Positions 35,405 through 43,956 of a stretch of DNA of 50,145 bases are shown here, one piece after another. The DNA comes from a virus. The stretch is taken from IMG/VR virus record IMGVR_UViG_3300006224_000001, positions 1 through 50,145 of that record. The stretch is one strand, 5' to 3'. Positions within the stretch are counted from its first letter, which is position 1. Each line of letters opens with the position of its first letter. The translations under genes were made by a program, and so were the position numbers. The notes below the pieces were generated by a model. The model worked only from the letters and a program-made list of their open reading frames with translations. It was not told where the DNA came from and did no database searches.

Positions 35405-36415
35405 ATGGCATACCCCGAACAAAATATAAACGGGTTCAAAGACCATTATGGTACGCAACAATATATTGCGCCTAATGGCGAATTGGTATCTGTTCCGCTT
35501 TATAAACTGATCGGTGATGTCTTTACTGGTACAACATTAGATACTAATTTCTGGACTATAAGCACAGGAACTGGCGGGGCGGCTAGTATTATTGCTGGTG
35601 AATTAATATTAGATACAGGAACAACAGCTAATAACGCAACAGAAATTACATCGGTTAGAACAGCAAGGTTTTCTGGCCTTGCTCCAAATAAAATAAGAAT
35701 TGTAGTTCAATTGCCAGATACAGGAGTTGCGAACAACTCTAGGCATTGGGGGATGGGAGTATTTAACGGCTCAATCATAACGAGCGGCGCTGTGTTCCAA
35801 ATGAACGGAACAAATTTTGAACTAGTTACTTATAAAGCTGGAGTTGCGGCTACTATTGCCAATGGAACTTTCAACGGGCAATATGGGAAAACGTTTGCCC
35901 CTGGCCTAAATTCTCATTTCTACGAAATTATCTACCAGCCCAGACAAGTAATCTGGCTGGCTGATAATAAAATAATTCATACGCTGTCTGCCGCATCTAT
36001 TACATGGACTGATGAATATCACTTACCTATTCACATGGGATGTGAAAATAGCGGTGGGCTTGCCCAAAGCGTAACAATGAAATCAAGAATTGCCACAGTA
36101 GCCAGATTTGGCATTTCAGACATGCTCCCGACTTCCGCGTTTATTAGCGGGCTTAATGCGGGACAGATTCTTAAAAATACACCGGGGAATATACATAGCA
36201 TAACATTTGGAGCAATTACAAATAATGCCGTAGTGACGTTTTATGATACAGCGACACTTCCAATACCGGTAGGAGCTAGGGTTATTTGGTCAACTGGTGG
36301 AATGGCAAGCAACACGGTTCCATTCGATATTGCAGGAGATAAATCGCCTTTTCATATTGGATTAACGATAGCAATTACAGTGGCTTCCGCAAATGCGTGG
36401 GTTAAGTATGAGTAA
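35405..36415 (+). CDS. Structural protein with lectin-like jelly roll and C-terminal beta domain, 336 aa
   Basis: The centre (TNFWTISTGTGGAASIIAGELILDTGT...HWGMGVFNGS...FYEIIYQPRQVIWLADNKIIHTL) reads like a concanavalin/laminin-G-type sugar-binding jelly roll. The C-terminal 85 residues (GQILKNTPGNIHSITFGAI...FDIAGDKSPFHIGLTIAITV) resemble small domains often attached to phage surface proteins. Likely displayed on the capsid or tail and may bind glycans. Confidence 0.65.
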   Translation: MAYPEQNINGFKDHYGTQQYIAPNGELVSVPLYKLIGDVFTGTTLDTNFWTISTGTGGAASIIAGELILDTGTTANNATEITSVRTARFSGLAPNKIRIVVQLPDTGVANNSRHWGMGVFNGSIITSGAVFQMNGTNFELVTYKAGVAATIANGTFNGQYGKTFAPGLNSHFYEIIYQPRQVIWLADNKIIHTLSAASITWTDEYHLPIHMGCENSGGLAQSVTMKSRIATVARFGISDMLPTSAFISGLNAGQILKNTPGNIHSITFGAITNNAVVTFYDTATLPIPVGARVIWSTGGMASNTVPFDIAGDKSPFHIGLTIAITVASANAWVKYE

Positions 36416-36418
36416 CGC

Positions 36419-36449
36419 CTCCCTCTAACGCTGTGAAGCGCTGAGGGAG
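36419..36449 (+). promoter_or_regulatory. UAA/CU leader hairpin 4 before the tail adaptor
   Basis: CTCCCTC-TAA-CGCT-GTGA-AGCG-CT-GAGGGAG: the longest outer stem (7 bp) of the hairpin family, then TTTATG. Here the hairpin could also act as a weak terminator. Confidence 0.7.
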
Positions 36450-36469
36450 TTTATGAATAAGAGGTTTGT

Positions 36470-37438
36470 ATGTCAGTCACAGCCGGAACTTTGATAAATG
36501 ACGCATTATTTGAACTTGGCGTACTGGCCGAAGGTGATACGCCGACGACTGAAATGTCTAACTTGGCTCTCCGCGTCCTTAATCGGATGTTGGATTCGCT
36601 GAGTACCAATCAATCATTTGCTTACTTTCCGAACCTCTACACATGGCCGTTGACTGGTGAAGCTCAGTTTTACATCGGCCCTGCTTTAACTGCCACTTTC
36701 ACAGTAACGATTGCTGCGCCCGGAGTGTTTACTAGCGCCTCTCATGGTCTTAACATCGGCGATACGATCACATTGACTACAACTGGAGCTTTGCCTACTG
36801 GCCTCGCTACCGGGACAACGTACTACGTCATAACCGATGGATTCACAACCAGCACATTCCAACTATCGGCCACGAGGGATGGGACAGCGATTACAACTAC
36901 CGGCACACAGTCCGGGACACACACTTTTACACAGACAAGCTCCCTGACAAAGTATGTCGGGCAACGGCCTATCGGTATCGAATCGGCTTACCTTGAACGT
37001 TCAGGGATTCACTATCCTGTCCGTGTGGTGGATAACCAGATTTTCGACAGCATCATTTACCCTGCGGCGAGTGGAGCGAATACGGTTTATATCTGGTACG
37101 AAGCACAAGAACCTAACGGAATTCTTCATTGTTGGCCTTTGGCTTCTGGATGTACTTTAGGACTTCGTATCGTTAATCAAGTTGTGAATTTCACCGATTT
37201 GGTAACTGCGCAGATTCTCCCGCCTGGATATGAAGAATGTATTGTAAGCAATCTCTGCGTGAGACTTGCTCCTTTCTATCCTTCTGTAAGTCTTTCTCCG
37301 GTGACGGTGCAGAATGCTAAATCTTCTCTGAATATGATTCAGCGTAGAAATAACGTTATTCCCACTATGTCACTGCCGACTGCGGTGACGGTGAATAAGG
37401 GTGGGTTCTCGCTGGCTAACTTCTTGAGTGGGAACTAA
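36470..37438 (+). CDS. Tail adaptor, P22 gp4-like, with inserted beta domain, 322 aa
   Basis: The N-terminus (AGTLINDALFELGVLAEGDTPTTEMSNLALRVLNRMLDSL) and C-terminal part (LPPGYEECIVSNLCVRLAPFYPS) match the P22-type head-to-tail connector. Between them, residues about 75-155 form an extra domain (FTVTIAAPGVFTSASHGLNIGDTI...YYVITDGFTTSTFQLS...GTHTF). It is homologous to one inserted in the tail hub (38068). The two proteins contact each other in P22, so the matching domains may pack or share a ligand. Confidence 0.85.
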   Translation: MSVTAGTLINDALFELGVLAEGDTPTTEMSNLALRVLNRMLDSLSTNQSFAYFPNLYTWPLTGEAQFYIGPALTATFTVTIAAPGVFTSASHGLNIGDTITLTTTGALPTGLATGTTYYVITDGFTTSTFQLSATRDGTAITTTGTQSGTHTFTQTSSLTKYVGQRPIGIESAYLERSGIHYPVRVVDNQIFDSIIYPAASGANTVYIWYEAQEPNGILHCWPLASGCTLGLRIVNQVVNFTDLVTAQILPPGYEECIVSNLCVRLAPFYPSVSLSPVTVQNAKSSLNMIQRRNNVIPTMSLPTAVTVNKGGFSLANFLSGN

Positions 37439-37440
37439 CC

Positions 37441-37599
37441 ATGCCATTCTCAAAAGCGCAAAATTCCTTGTTCAGACTTGCCGCTCATAATCCAGAAGTT
37501 GCAAAGGCTAGAGGCATCTCAATGGAAACCGCAAAGCGTTTAGCGAGTGAAGGCGTCAAACGAAAGAAGAACAAACTATCAGAAAAGGCAAAAATATGA
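37441..37599 (+). CDS. Small basic protein in the tail operon, 52 aa
   Basis: MPFSKAQNSLFRLAAHNPEVA followed by a Lys-rich tail (KRKKNKLSEKAKI). It begins two bases after the tail adaptor stop and overlaps the next start. Similar short basic proteins sit beside tail genes in related phages; role unknown. Confidence 0.6.
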   Translation: MPFSKAQNSLFRLAAHNPEVAKARGISMETAKRLASEGVKRKKNKLSEKAKI

Positions 37600-38057
37600 A
37601 AACTTCCGACCTGCAAGCTAAGATGGGCAAAAAAACTACCGAAGTGACCGAGAAACCGGAAACCAATGCGCAAGAGCAAACGGAAATGGCACAAGAGAAT
37701 CCGCACCCGATTAACCAACTCACGGCGCGGGTGTTTTCTGCTCGTAACGCTGCCCATAGAGCGCATTTACTGACTAAATCATTTTCTGAACATTCTGCAC
37801 TAGGTTCATTCTATGATGATGTAATCGGCGCGATGGATTCGATTATCGAAACCGATCAGGGAATGTACGGCCTTATCGGTGACTTCACCATCGAGGATGT
37901 AAAGCCTACCGACTTTGCGAAATTCGTCCGTGAGGAAGCAATGTGGATTGAGCTAAATCGAGATAAATTCTCAAAATGCGCGGCGACATTAGCATTGATT
38001 GACGATCTGACTGCTATTTATCTGCGGACTGCCTATAAACTGACGAATTTGAAGTAA
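37596..38057 (+). CDS. DUF5856-type, ferritin-like-fold candidate, 153 aa
   Basis: After a Lys/Glu/Thr-rich N-terminus, NPHPINQLTARVFSARNAAHRAHLLTKSFSEHSALGSFYDDVIGAMDSIIETDQGMYG gives the H...H, E-rich helical pattern of DUF5856 phage proteins, suggested to have a ferritin-like bundle. Role unknown; perhaps a tail or injected protein. It overlaps the preceding small gene. Confidence 0.65.
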   Translation: MKTSDLQAKMGKKTTEVTEKPETNAQEQTEMAQENPHPINQLTARVFSARNAAHRAHLLTKSFSEHSALGSFYDDVIGAMDSIIETDQGMYGLIGDFTIEDVKPTDFAKFVREEAMWIELNRDKFSKCAATLALIDDLTAIYLRTAYKLTNLK

Positions 38058-38067
38058 GGAATCCGCC

Positions 38068-41000
38068 GTGAAGATGCCGGATTTTAACTCAGGGAATGAC
38101 GTACAGCGCAGCTTGAATCTTGCTGATAATCGCTGTGTTAATCTTTATCCAGTAACCGATGATAGCGGGACGATAGCGGCGTTTTACTCAACGCCTGGAC
38201 TCCTTGCCTACACTTCCGCTGCCTCGGCCTTCTCCGGCCTCTATACCGCGTCCAATGGGCGCTGTTTCGGCGTTTCTGGTACGATTCTATATGAAATCAC
38301 AACTGGTGGAGTTTTAACCAATCGCGGAACTGTTACCACTGCCTCAGTCAGCAAAATGTCAGACAACGGCATTGAACTGATTATCGTCAATGGCACGGAT
38401 GCATGGTTATTTACTTTTGCGACAAACGCACTAAAGAAAATCTCTACGCTGAGCGCAGATTTCACGGTGACTATTGCCAGCCCTGCGGTATTTTCTACTG
38501 TAGCGGCTCATGGTCTTGTGGCTGGGGATGCGATTCAACTTACCACAACATCTGGAAGTAATACGACAAGCGGAGTTTTGACAGCAAGTACTGCATCTCC
38601 GATTACGGCTCCTGATTATGTAACCTCTGTAATCACATCGCCAGATAGCCAATATGTTTATATTGCGACAAACAATGTAAATGGATATATCTATCAATAT
38701 ATACGAGATCAAGTTACAGGAGATTTATCGCCGTTAAGCCCTGCTTTTATCCCTATCCCCGGAGGGTATGGTAGTTCAATATGTTATTGCCTCGAAATAA
38801 CATCGGATGGAGCTTTTATTTTTGCGGGGTCTGGCGGTTCAATCCATACATTTTCAAGAAATGCAGTTACAGGGCAAATAACTTGGATTTCTGCTACTAC
38901 TTATGCTATTCAAACTTTCTATTCTATTAAACTATCATCTGATGGGACGTCGTTATATGCATATGGGAAATCTGGATTTTCTCCGCTCGTTCCAAATATT
39001 TATCAGTATAGTGTAAATCCTGCTACAGGAACAGTCACACCATTAAGTCCCGCCACTATCTCAGCATCGTTAGATACTGTTTATAGTTCGGCAATTTCTT
39101 CGAATGCTGGAACAACGCAAACATTGTATGTTCTTTCGCCATCTACAAATTTGATTCAATGTTATACCAGAACGGTAGCTACTGGATTGCTTACAGCAAT
39201 TACATCGGTTGCTACTGGTGCGGGGTCTGTTTCGATCATTATATCGCATGATAACGCGCACGTTTATGTGAGTTGTACAAATGCGATAAGGCATTACACC
39301 AGAAATACAGGGACTGGTGTAATTACACTAGCAGACACGTTAACGACTACCAATAATCCATCTCAATTAGTTATCAGCGCAGACGACACATGCGTTTATG
39401 CTTCCTCTCCTGATGGCGTAGTGATGGAATTTGACCGGAATACAACTACAGGCGTATTGACCGCAATGAGTACGCCGACTGTTCCTGCTGCCGGGACAAT
39501 CAACGCTATTGCTATCACAGCTAACGGAAAATCTGTCTATGCGATGAGCTATGGCCCTGTAGGTGCTTCGTTTACGTACATGTTCCAGCGTCAACAGTCA
39601 TCCTCTAATGTTGGACTCCCAACAGGACTAGACACGCTAACGACTTACTACGTCATAGCCGCAGGTTTAACTGCTACCAATTTCGAAGTATCTCTAACTG
39701 CTGGCGGAACTGCTGTAAACACATCCGGAGTCCAGGCTGGTATCCATACGTTTCACACACTCGGAAACGGATTCCCGAATGGTGCCAAGACAATTTCATA
39801 CATCGACGGACGCTTTGTAGTCTGCCAGCCAAACACGCAAAACTTCTATGTCTCAGATGTCCTAGCCGGGGGTACTTGGGATGCACTGAATGTTCAGACT
39901 GCCGACTCTAACCCTGACATGATTGTCGGACAGATTACTCTGCATAACGAACTAATCGTATTCTGCGAACAGTCGGGAGAAACATTCTATGACTCTGGAA
40001 CCTATCCCGCTCCATTCGTTCGTAACGTGTCGGGTATTTTCGAGGTAGGTTGTATCGCGCCGTATTCGATAGCAAAAATAGATAACTCTGTCATGTGGCT
40101 CGGGAAGAGCAACACAGGCCAAGGCGTGATTTATAGATTGAACGGTTACACTCCCGTAAGACTTTCAACTTATGCGATAGAGTACGCCATTCAAACCATG
40201 ACCACGATCAGTGATGCAATGGCTTTCACTTATCAGCAGGAAGGGCATCACTTCTACGTCATCACTTTCCCGACAGGAAACCGTACATTCGCATTCGATG
40301 TGAATACAGGATTATGGCATGAACGTGCCGGATGGAATGGGGCTACATTAAGTCGCTGGGCCGCGCAAGAATATACTTATTTTGATGGTAAACATCTTAT
40401 CTGTGATTACGCATCAGGGAATATTTATAGCCTTGATCTTGGTACATATACAGATGGAGTGAATGCTAAAAAGTGGATTCGTTCATGGAGAGCGCCTGCC
40501 TCGGATATGAAACGGGTGATTCATAATAAGTTGACACTTGAAGCAGAAGTCGGTGTAGGGCAAGGTTCTTTTTCAACCACTGGTGTAGTTAATTCTATTA
40601 CTTTGTCTAATCCAGGATCGTCAAGTAAAACTGTTTTATGGAATGCCGCAGTATCTTCAGGAATTACTGATATGACCGTATATGGTATTTCATGGAGCGG
40701 AAGTATCTATGTTGCTGTTGGAATGGGTAATACATATGGTTCTGACTGGACAATAAATTATTGTTATACATCTCCAGATGGTGTCGTATGGACAAAAAGA
40801 ACAATGACAATTACCCAGTTTTGGTATGGAGTTAGTTGGAATGGTTCTGTTTTTTGTGCAGTTGGTAATGGACAAACTTGCAATACGAGCCCAGATGGTA
40901 TCACTTGGACTGCAAGAACCATGTCTTCTGTTCAGTCGCATTATGCGATTACATATGGAGCTGGCTTCTTTGTTGCATGTGTTAATGGAGAGGCATTTGA

Positions 41001-41973
41001 AACTTCTCCAGATGGTATAACATGGACTGCCAGAAACGACCCAGGATCGGGAGGTATATCATGGTCTTCTATAACCTATAACGGAACTGCTTTTATTGCT
41101 ACTGCATTTTATGGAAGTACTGCGGCAACAGCTGCTTACTCAACAGATGGGATTACATGGGTATCAAAAACATTGCCATTTAATCAAAAATGGTGCGTAT
41201 CTTCTATTTCAACTGGATTTGTCGCATTGAGTAACGGAACTAATTACGCAACATCTCCAGACGGCATTACATGGACTGCAAGAACATTTCCTGTTGCGCT
41301 TTCTATTAAAACTGGAAATCAATTTATCAGTGGTGGCGGAGTTCATGTTATAGCCAATTCTGGAACAAATAATTCCTATGTTTCTGAGGATGGGATAACT
41401 TGGACGCTAGATGCAATTCCAGGCGTTTTAGCCATGTGGGGAGCGGCTACATATAACGGAACAAATATTGTTTATATGTCTGCAACTTCTGGCGGAGGTT
41501 ACACTTCTGCTTTTACATCTGGGCCCGCCGGATATAATGTCGGGCCTCACGCTATAATTTTTACCGGAGGAACTCCAACTGTTGCGGCGACTGGTACATA
41601 TACTATTAGTTCGATTACAGGAGAAATATCTTCTACGGTAATTACCAATACAGGGTCTGGATATATAACAACACCGACCGTTTCTTTTCCTTCTGGCGGG
41701 ATTATAGGAGCGATAGGTTCGGCTAATTTGACATGGACAAGTAGTTTTAATCCGACAGGAATAGAACCCACTGTTAACTTGAAATATTCCAATGATGGAG
41801 GACATACATGGTCTACCGATAATTGGAGGAGTATGTCTCTCGGAACAATCGGACAATATTCAAAACGTGTATTTTGGTATCGCTTGGGAATGACTACAGG
41901 ACAGGTTAGGTTATATGAGTTGAGCGGTCAAAGTCCCGTAAAAACGGTACTTTTATCAACATATCTTGAATGA
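38068..41973 (+). CDS. Tail hub, P22 gp10-like, enlarged by two beta-propeller insertions, 1301 aa
   Basis: GTG 38068 lies seven bases after AAGGA. Core gp10-like parts are residues about 1-130, 565-830 (ISYIDGRFVVCQPNTQNFYVSDVL...DMIVGQITLHNELIVFCEQSGETFYDSG...YVITFPTGNRTFAFDVNTGLWHERAGWNG) and 1225-1301. Residues about 130-565 hold the same domain inserted in the 36470 product. That domain is itself split by a lactonase-like beta-propeller (about 165-510, repeated Y/F-x-R-N-x-x-T-G-x-L-T). Residues about 832-1225 contain six S-x-D-G-I-T-W repeats, a second propeller-like domain. P22 gp10 has about 470 residues. The extra domains probably face outward and bind host surface molecules. Confidence 0.88.
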   Translation: MKMPDFNSGNDVQRSLNLADNRCVNLYPVTDDSGTIAAFYSTPGLLAYTSAASAFSGLYTASNGRCFGVSGTILYEITTGGVLTNRGTVTTASVSKMSDNGIELIIVNGTDAWLFTFATNALKKISTLSADFTVTIASPAVFSTVAAHGLVAGDAIQLTTTSGSNTTSGVLTASTASPITAPDYVTSVITSPDSQYVYIATNNVNGYIYQYIRDQVTGDLSPLSPAFIPIPGGYGSSICYCLEITSDGAFIFAGSGGSIHTFSRNAVTGQITWISATTYAIQTFYSIKLSSDGTSLYAYGKSGFSPLVPNIYQYSVNPATGTVTPLSPATISASLDTVYSSAISSNAGTTQTLYVLSPSTNLIQCYTRTVATGLLTAITSVATGAGSVSIIISHDNAHVYVSCTNAIRHYTRNTGTGVITLADTLTTTNNPSQLVISADDTCVYASSPDGVVMEFDRNTTTGVLTAMSTPTVPAAGTINAIAITANGKSVYAMSYGPVGASFTYMFQRQQSSSNVGLPTGLDTLTTYYVIAAGLTATNFEVSLTAGGTAVNTSGVQAGIHTFHTLGNGFPNGAKTISYIDGRFVVCQPNTQNFYVSDVLAGGTWDALNVQTADSNPDMIVGQITLHNELIVFCEQSGETFYDSGTYPAPFVRNVSGIFEVGCIAPYSIAKIDNSVMWLGKSNTGQGVIYRLNGYTPVRLSTYAIEYAIQTMTTISDAMAFTYQQEGHHFYVITFPTGNRTFAFDVNTGLWHERAGWNGATLSRWAAQEYTYFDGKHLICDYASGNIYSLDLGTYTDGVNAKKWIRSWRAPASDMKRVIHNKLTLEAEVGVGQGSFSTTGVVNSITLSNPGSSSKTVLWNAAVSSGITDMTVYGISWSGSIYVAVGMGNTYGSDWTINYCYTSPDGVVWTKRTMTITQFWYGVSWNGSVFCAVGNGQTCNTSPDGITWTARTMSSVQSHYAITYGAGFFVACVNGEAFETSPDGITWTARNDPGSGGISWSSITYNGTAFIATAFYGSTAATAAYSTDGITWVSKTLPFNQKWCVSSISTGFVALSNGTNYATSPDGITWTARTFPVALSIKTGNQFISGGGVHVIANSGTNNSYVSEDGITWTLDAIPGVLAMWGAATYNGTNIVYMSATSGGGYTSAFTSGPAGYNVGPHAIIFTGGTPTVAATGTYTISSITGEISSTVITNTGSGYITTPTVSFPSGGIIGAIGSANLTWTSSFNPTGIEPTVNLKYSNDGGHTWSTDNWRSMSLGTIGQYSKRVFWYRLGMTTGQVRLYELSGQSPVKTVLLSTYLE

Positions 41974-42001
41974 GAAAATAAGCATATTCTAATTTAGATT
42001 A

Positions 42002-42010
42002 TGCTATAAT
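42002..42010 (+). promoter_or_regulatory. Extended -10 late promoter before the ejection genes
   Basis: TGCTATAAT is a perfect extended -10. A TTCTAA/TTAGA palindrome lies just upstream (about 41986-41998), related to the operators at 25648 and 31603. Confidence 0.65.
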
Positions 42011-42022
42011 TTAACGGAAGAA

Positions 42023-42048
42023 TTTCTAACGCCTTGGTGGCGCTGAAA
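42023..42048 (+). promoter_or_regulatory. UAA/CU leader hairpin 5 before the ejection genes
   Basis: TTTC-TAA-CGCC-TTGGT-GGCG-CT-GAAA, then GG and the gene start. The outer stem covaries completely with the other copies. Confidence 0.7.
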
Positions 42049-42057
42049 GGAACTAAA

Positions 42058-42756
42058 ATGGCATTATGGGCTGGTTTAATCGGTGCAGGGGTTGCGGCTT
42101 ATGGAGCTAATCAGCAAAAAGGCGCTATTGGTTCTGCTTCCGCCGCTCAACAAGCTGCAATGCAGCAATCTCTGGAAGAACAAAGGCGTCAGTTCGAGAT
42201 TGCGCAAAGTAATATGGCCCCATGGTTGGGGGCTGGTCGCAAAGCTCTAACAGCACAACAAGAACTAATGGGGCTTGGTGGAGATTATACTAATCAACTT
42301 TCCGCGCTTGCAAGTTCTCCTGGTTATCGTTTTAGACTTCAACAAGGCAAACAAGGCCTAGAGGCCGGATTGGCTGCTCGCGGAGGGATGGGTAGCGGTA
42401 AATCTATGGCCGCTGCAAATGAATACGGCCAAAATTTCGCCTCGAATGAATATGCTAATCGTTTGAATCAACTTGCAGGTCTTTCTGGTACAGGTCAAAC
42501 CACAGCCCAAAACATGGGCACGATGGGCGCTAACTACGGCATGAACTACGGAAACACCTTACAAAGTGGCGCGAATGCTTTGGGCGCGGCAGGAATAAAT
42601 GCGGCGAATGCCACTCAGTCTAGCATTTTAGGTGGGGCGAATCTTGGGCTTGGGATTTATCGTGCTAGCCAACAACCCGGTGGCTGGAATTATAAAACCA
42701 GTCAACCTAAAAACGGTCAATACTCGTCAGTACCAGATTCATTTTGGGAGTACTAA
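42058..42756 (+). CDS. Ejection protein, P22 gp7-like, 232 aa
   Basis: ATG 42058 behind AAAGGA. An N-terminal hydrophobic helix (ALWAGLIGAGVAAYGANQQ) is followed by the podophage DNA-transfer-protein pattern LEEQRRQFEIAQSNMAPWLGAGRKAL...SPGYRFRLQQGKQGLEAGLAARGGMGSGKSMAAA. Gly/Ala/Asn-rich C-terminus. It is packed in the head and injected to help DNA cross the envelope. Confidence 0.85.
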   Translation: MALWAGLIGAGVAAYGANQQKGAIGSASAAQQAAMQQSLEEQRRQFEIAQSNMAPWLGAGRKALTAQQELMGLGGDYTNQLSALASSPGYRFRLQQGKQGLEAGLAARGGMGSGKSMAAANEYGQNFASNEYANRLNQLAGLSGTGQTTAQNMGTMGANYGMNYGNTLQSGANALGAAGINAANATQSSILGGANLGLGIYRASQQPGGWNYKTSQPKNGQYSSVPDSFWEY

Positions 42757-43956
42757 ATGCCACTTGACCCAAATATCTACAGCCAACTTCAACCCAATGT
42801 CGCAATGGGCCTTGGGGATGTAGTCAATCGCTATGTCGATCAAACCCAAGCTGATGCTGAGAAGAAAAATCGTCTAGCCCAAATGGCTCAGGCTGGAGAA
42901 CTTCAAGGCTTGCAACTCCAACAAGCCAAACAAGCTGCTGCCGATGAGGCTGCTTATCGTGGCGCGCTTCAAGAAGCTGGTGGTGATGTTACAGGACTGG
43001 TAAAAAAACTCCGTGCACAAGGCGTTCATGGATTGGCAGATCAATTAGAAAAGCAACAAATTGAACAGCAAAAGTCCGGATTGGAATTTGGCATCAAACG
43101 ACACGAAGCAATGACAAATGTTTTCGGAGATATTGCACAAAACCCAGATCAATATCAAACGATAATTGATGCCTCGGTTAAATCTGGCGCATTGCATCCA
43201 GAAGATGCAGTTGGAATGAAATCCAGACTTGCTACATTGCCGCCAGAGAAAATAGCCGAAGCTGCGAATAGAGGAAGTATTTTGGCGAAAGATTGGTCAG
43301 CAAGGCAATCTGCGCTTCTCAATCCTGCACCACAAATGCATATTATCGAGACAGAAGGCGGACAGCAAGTTGTGGATTTAACCAATCCCAACACGCCTAA
43401 ACAATTCGGGCCTAAGCCAAAACAGGATAATACTTTGGTGGCGGTAGTCGGGCCGGATGGTGTTACTCCTATCTTGGTAAACAGAACACAAGCCGCTGGA
43501 ATGACTCCATTTAGCAAAGGTGCGGCAAGTCCTAATCAACATATTGCAGATGCAAGGGAAAGTAATGCATTGTTAGACCAAGTTGAAAAAATAGGACCAT
43601 TAGCTACTGGAAGCGGAGCTGGGAAATTAAGGGATATAGCTGCAGGATTTGTCGGACAATCAACCGAGGGCGCTAATAACGCCGCAAAGATGAAAGTTTT
43701 GGGCGCTTCTCTTACTTCCAAAGTTCCTAAAATGTCCGGGCCACAGTCTGATAAAGACGTTGCTATGTATAAAGAGGCAGCGGGTAACATTGCAGACGCT
43801 TCTGTTCCTTGGGAACAAAAGAAGGCAGCGATTGAGACGATTCGAGAAATCAACAATCGTCAGCTTTCGTATGGGAATAACATTAGCGGACAACCTGCAC
43901 AAGCAGCGCCGACATTTACAAAAACGAAATCAGGTGCTACTACTTCTGGATGGTAA
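42757..43956 (+). CDS. Ejection protein, probable P22 gp20-like, 399 aa
   Basis: Follows the previous gene directly. A Gln/Ala-rich N-terminal helix (LAQMAQAGELQGLQLQQAKQAAADEAAYRGALQEAGGD) and a helical body with FTKTKSGATTSGW at the end. Position between the gp7-like and the large ejection protein and the helical composition support the assignment. Confidence 0.78.
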   Translation: MPLDPNIYSQLQPNVAMGLGDVVNRYVDQTQADAEKKNRLAQMAQAGELQGLQLQQAKQAAADEAAYRGALQEAGGDVTGLVKKLRAQGVHGLADQLEKQQIEQQKSGLEFGIKRHEAMTNVFGDIAQNPDQYQTIIDASVKSGALHPEDAVGMKSRLATLPPEKIAEAANRGSILAKDWSARQSALLNPAPQMHIIETEGGQQVVDLTNPNTPKQFGPKPKQDNTLVAVVGPDGVTPILVNRTQAAGMTPFSKGAASPNQHIADARESNALLDQVEKIGPLATGSGAGKLRDIAAGFVGQSTEGANNAAKMKVLGASLTSKVPKMSGPQSDKDVAMYKEAAGNIADASVPWEQKKAAIETIREINNRQLSYGNNISGQPAQAAPTFTKTKSGATTSGW

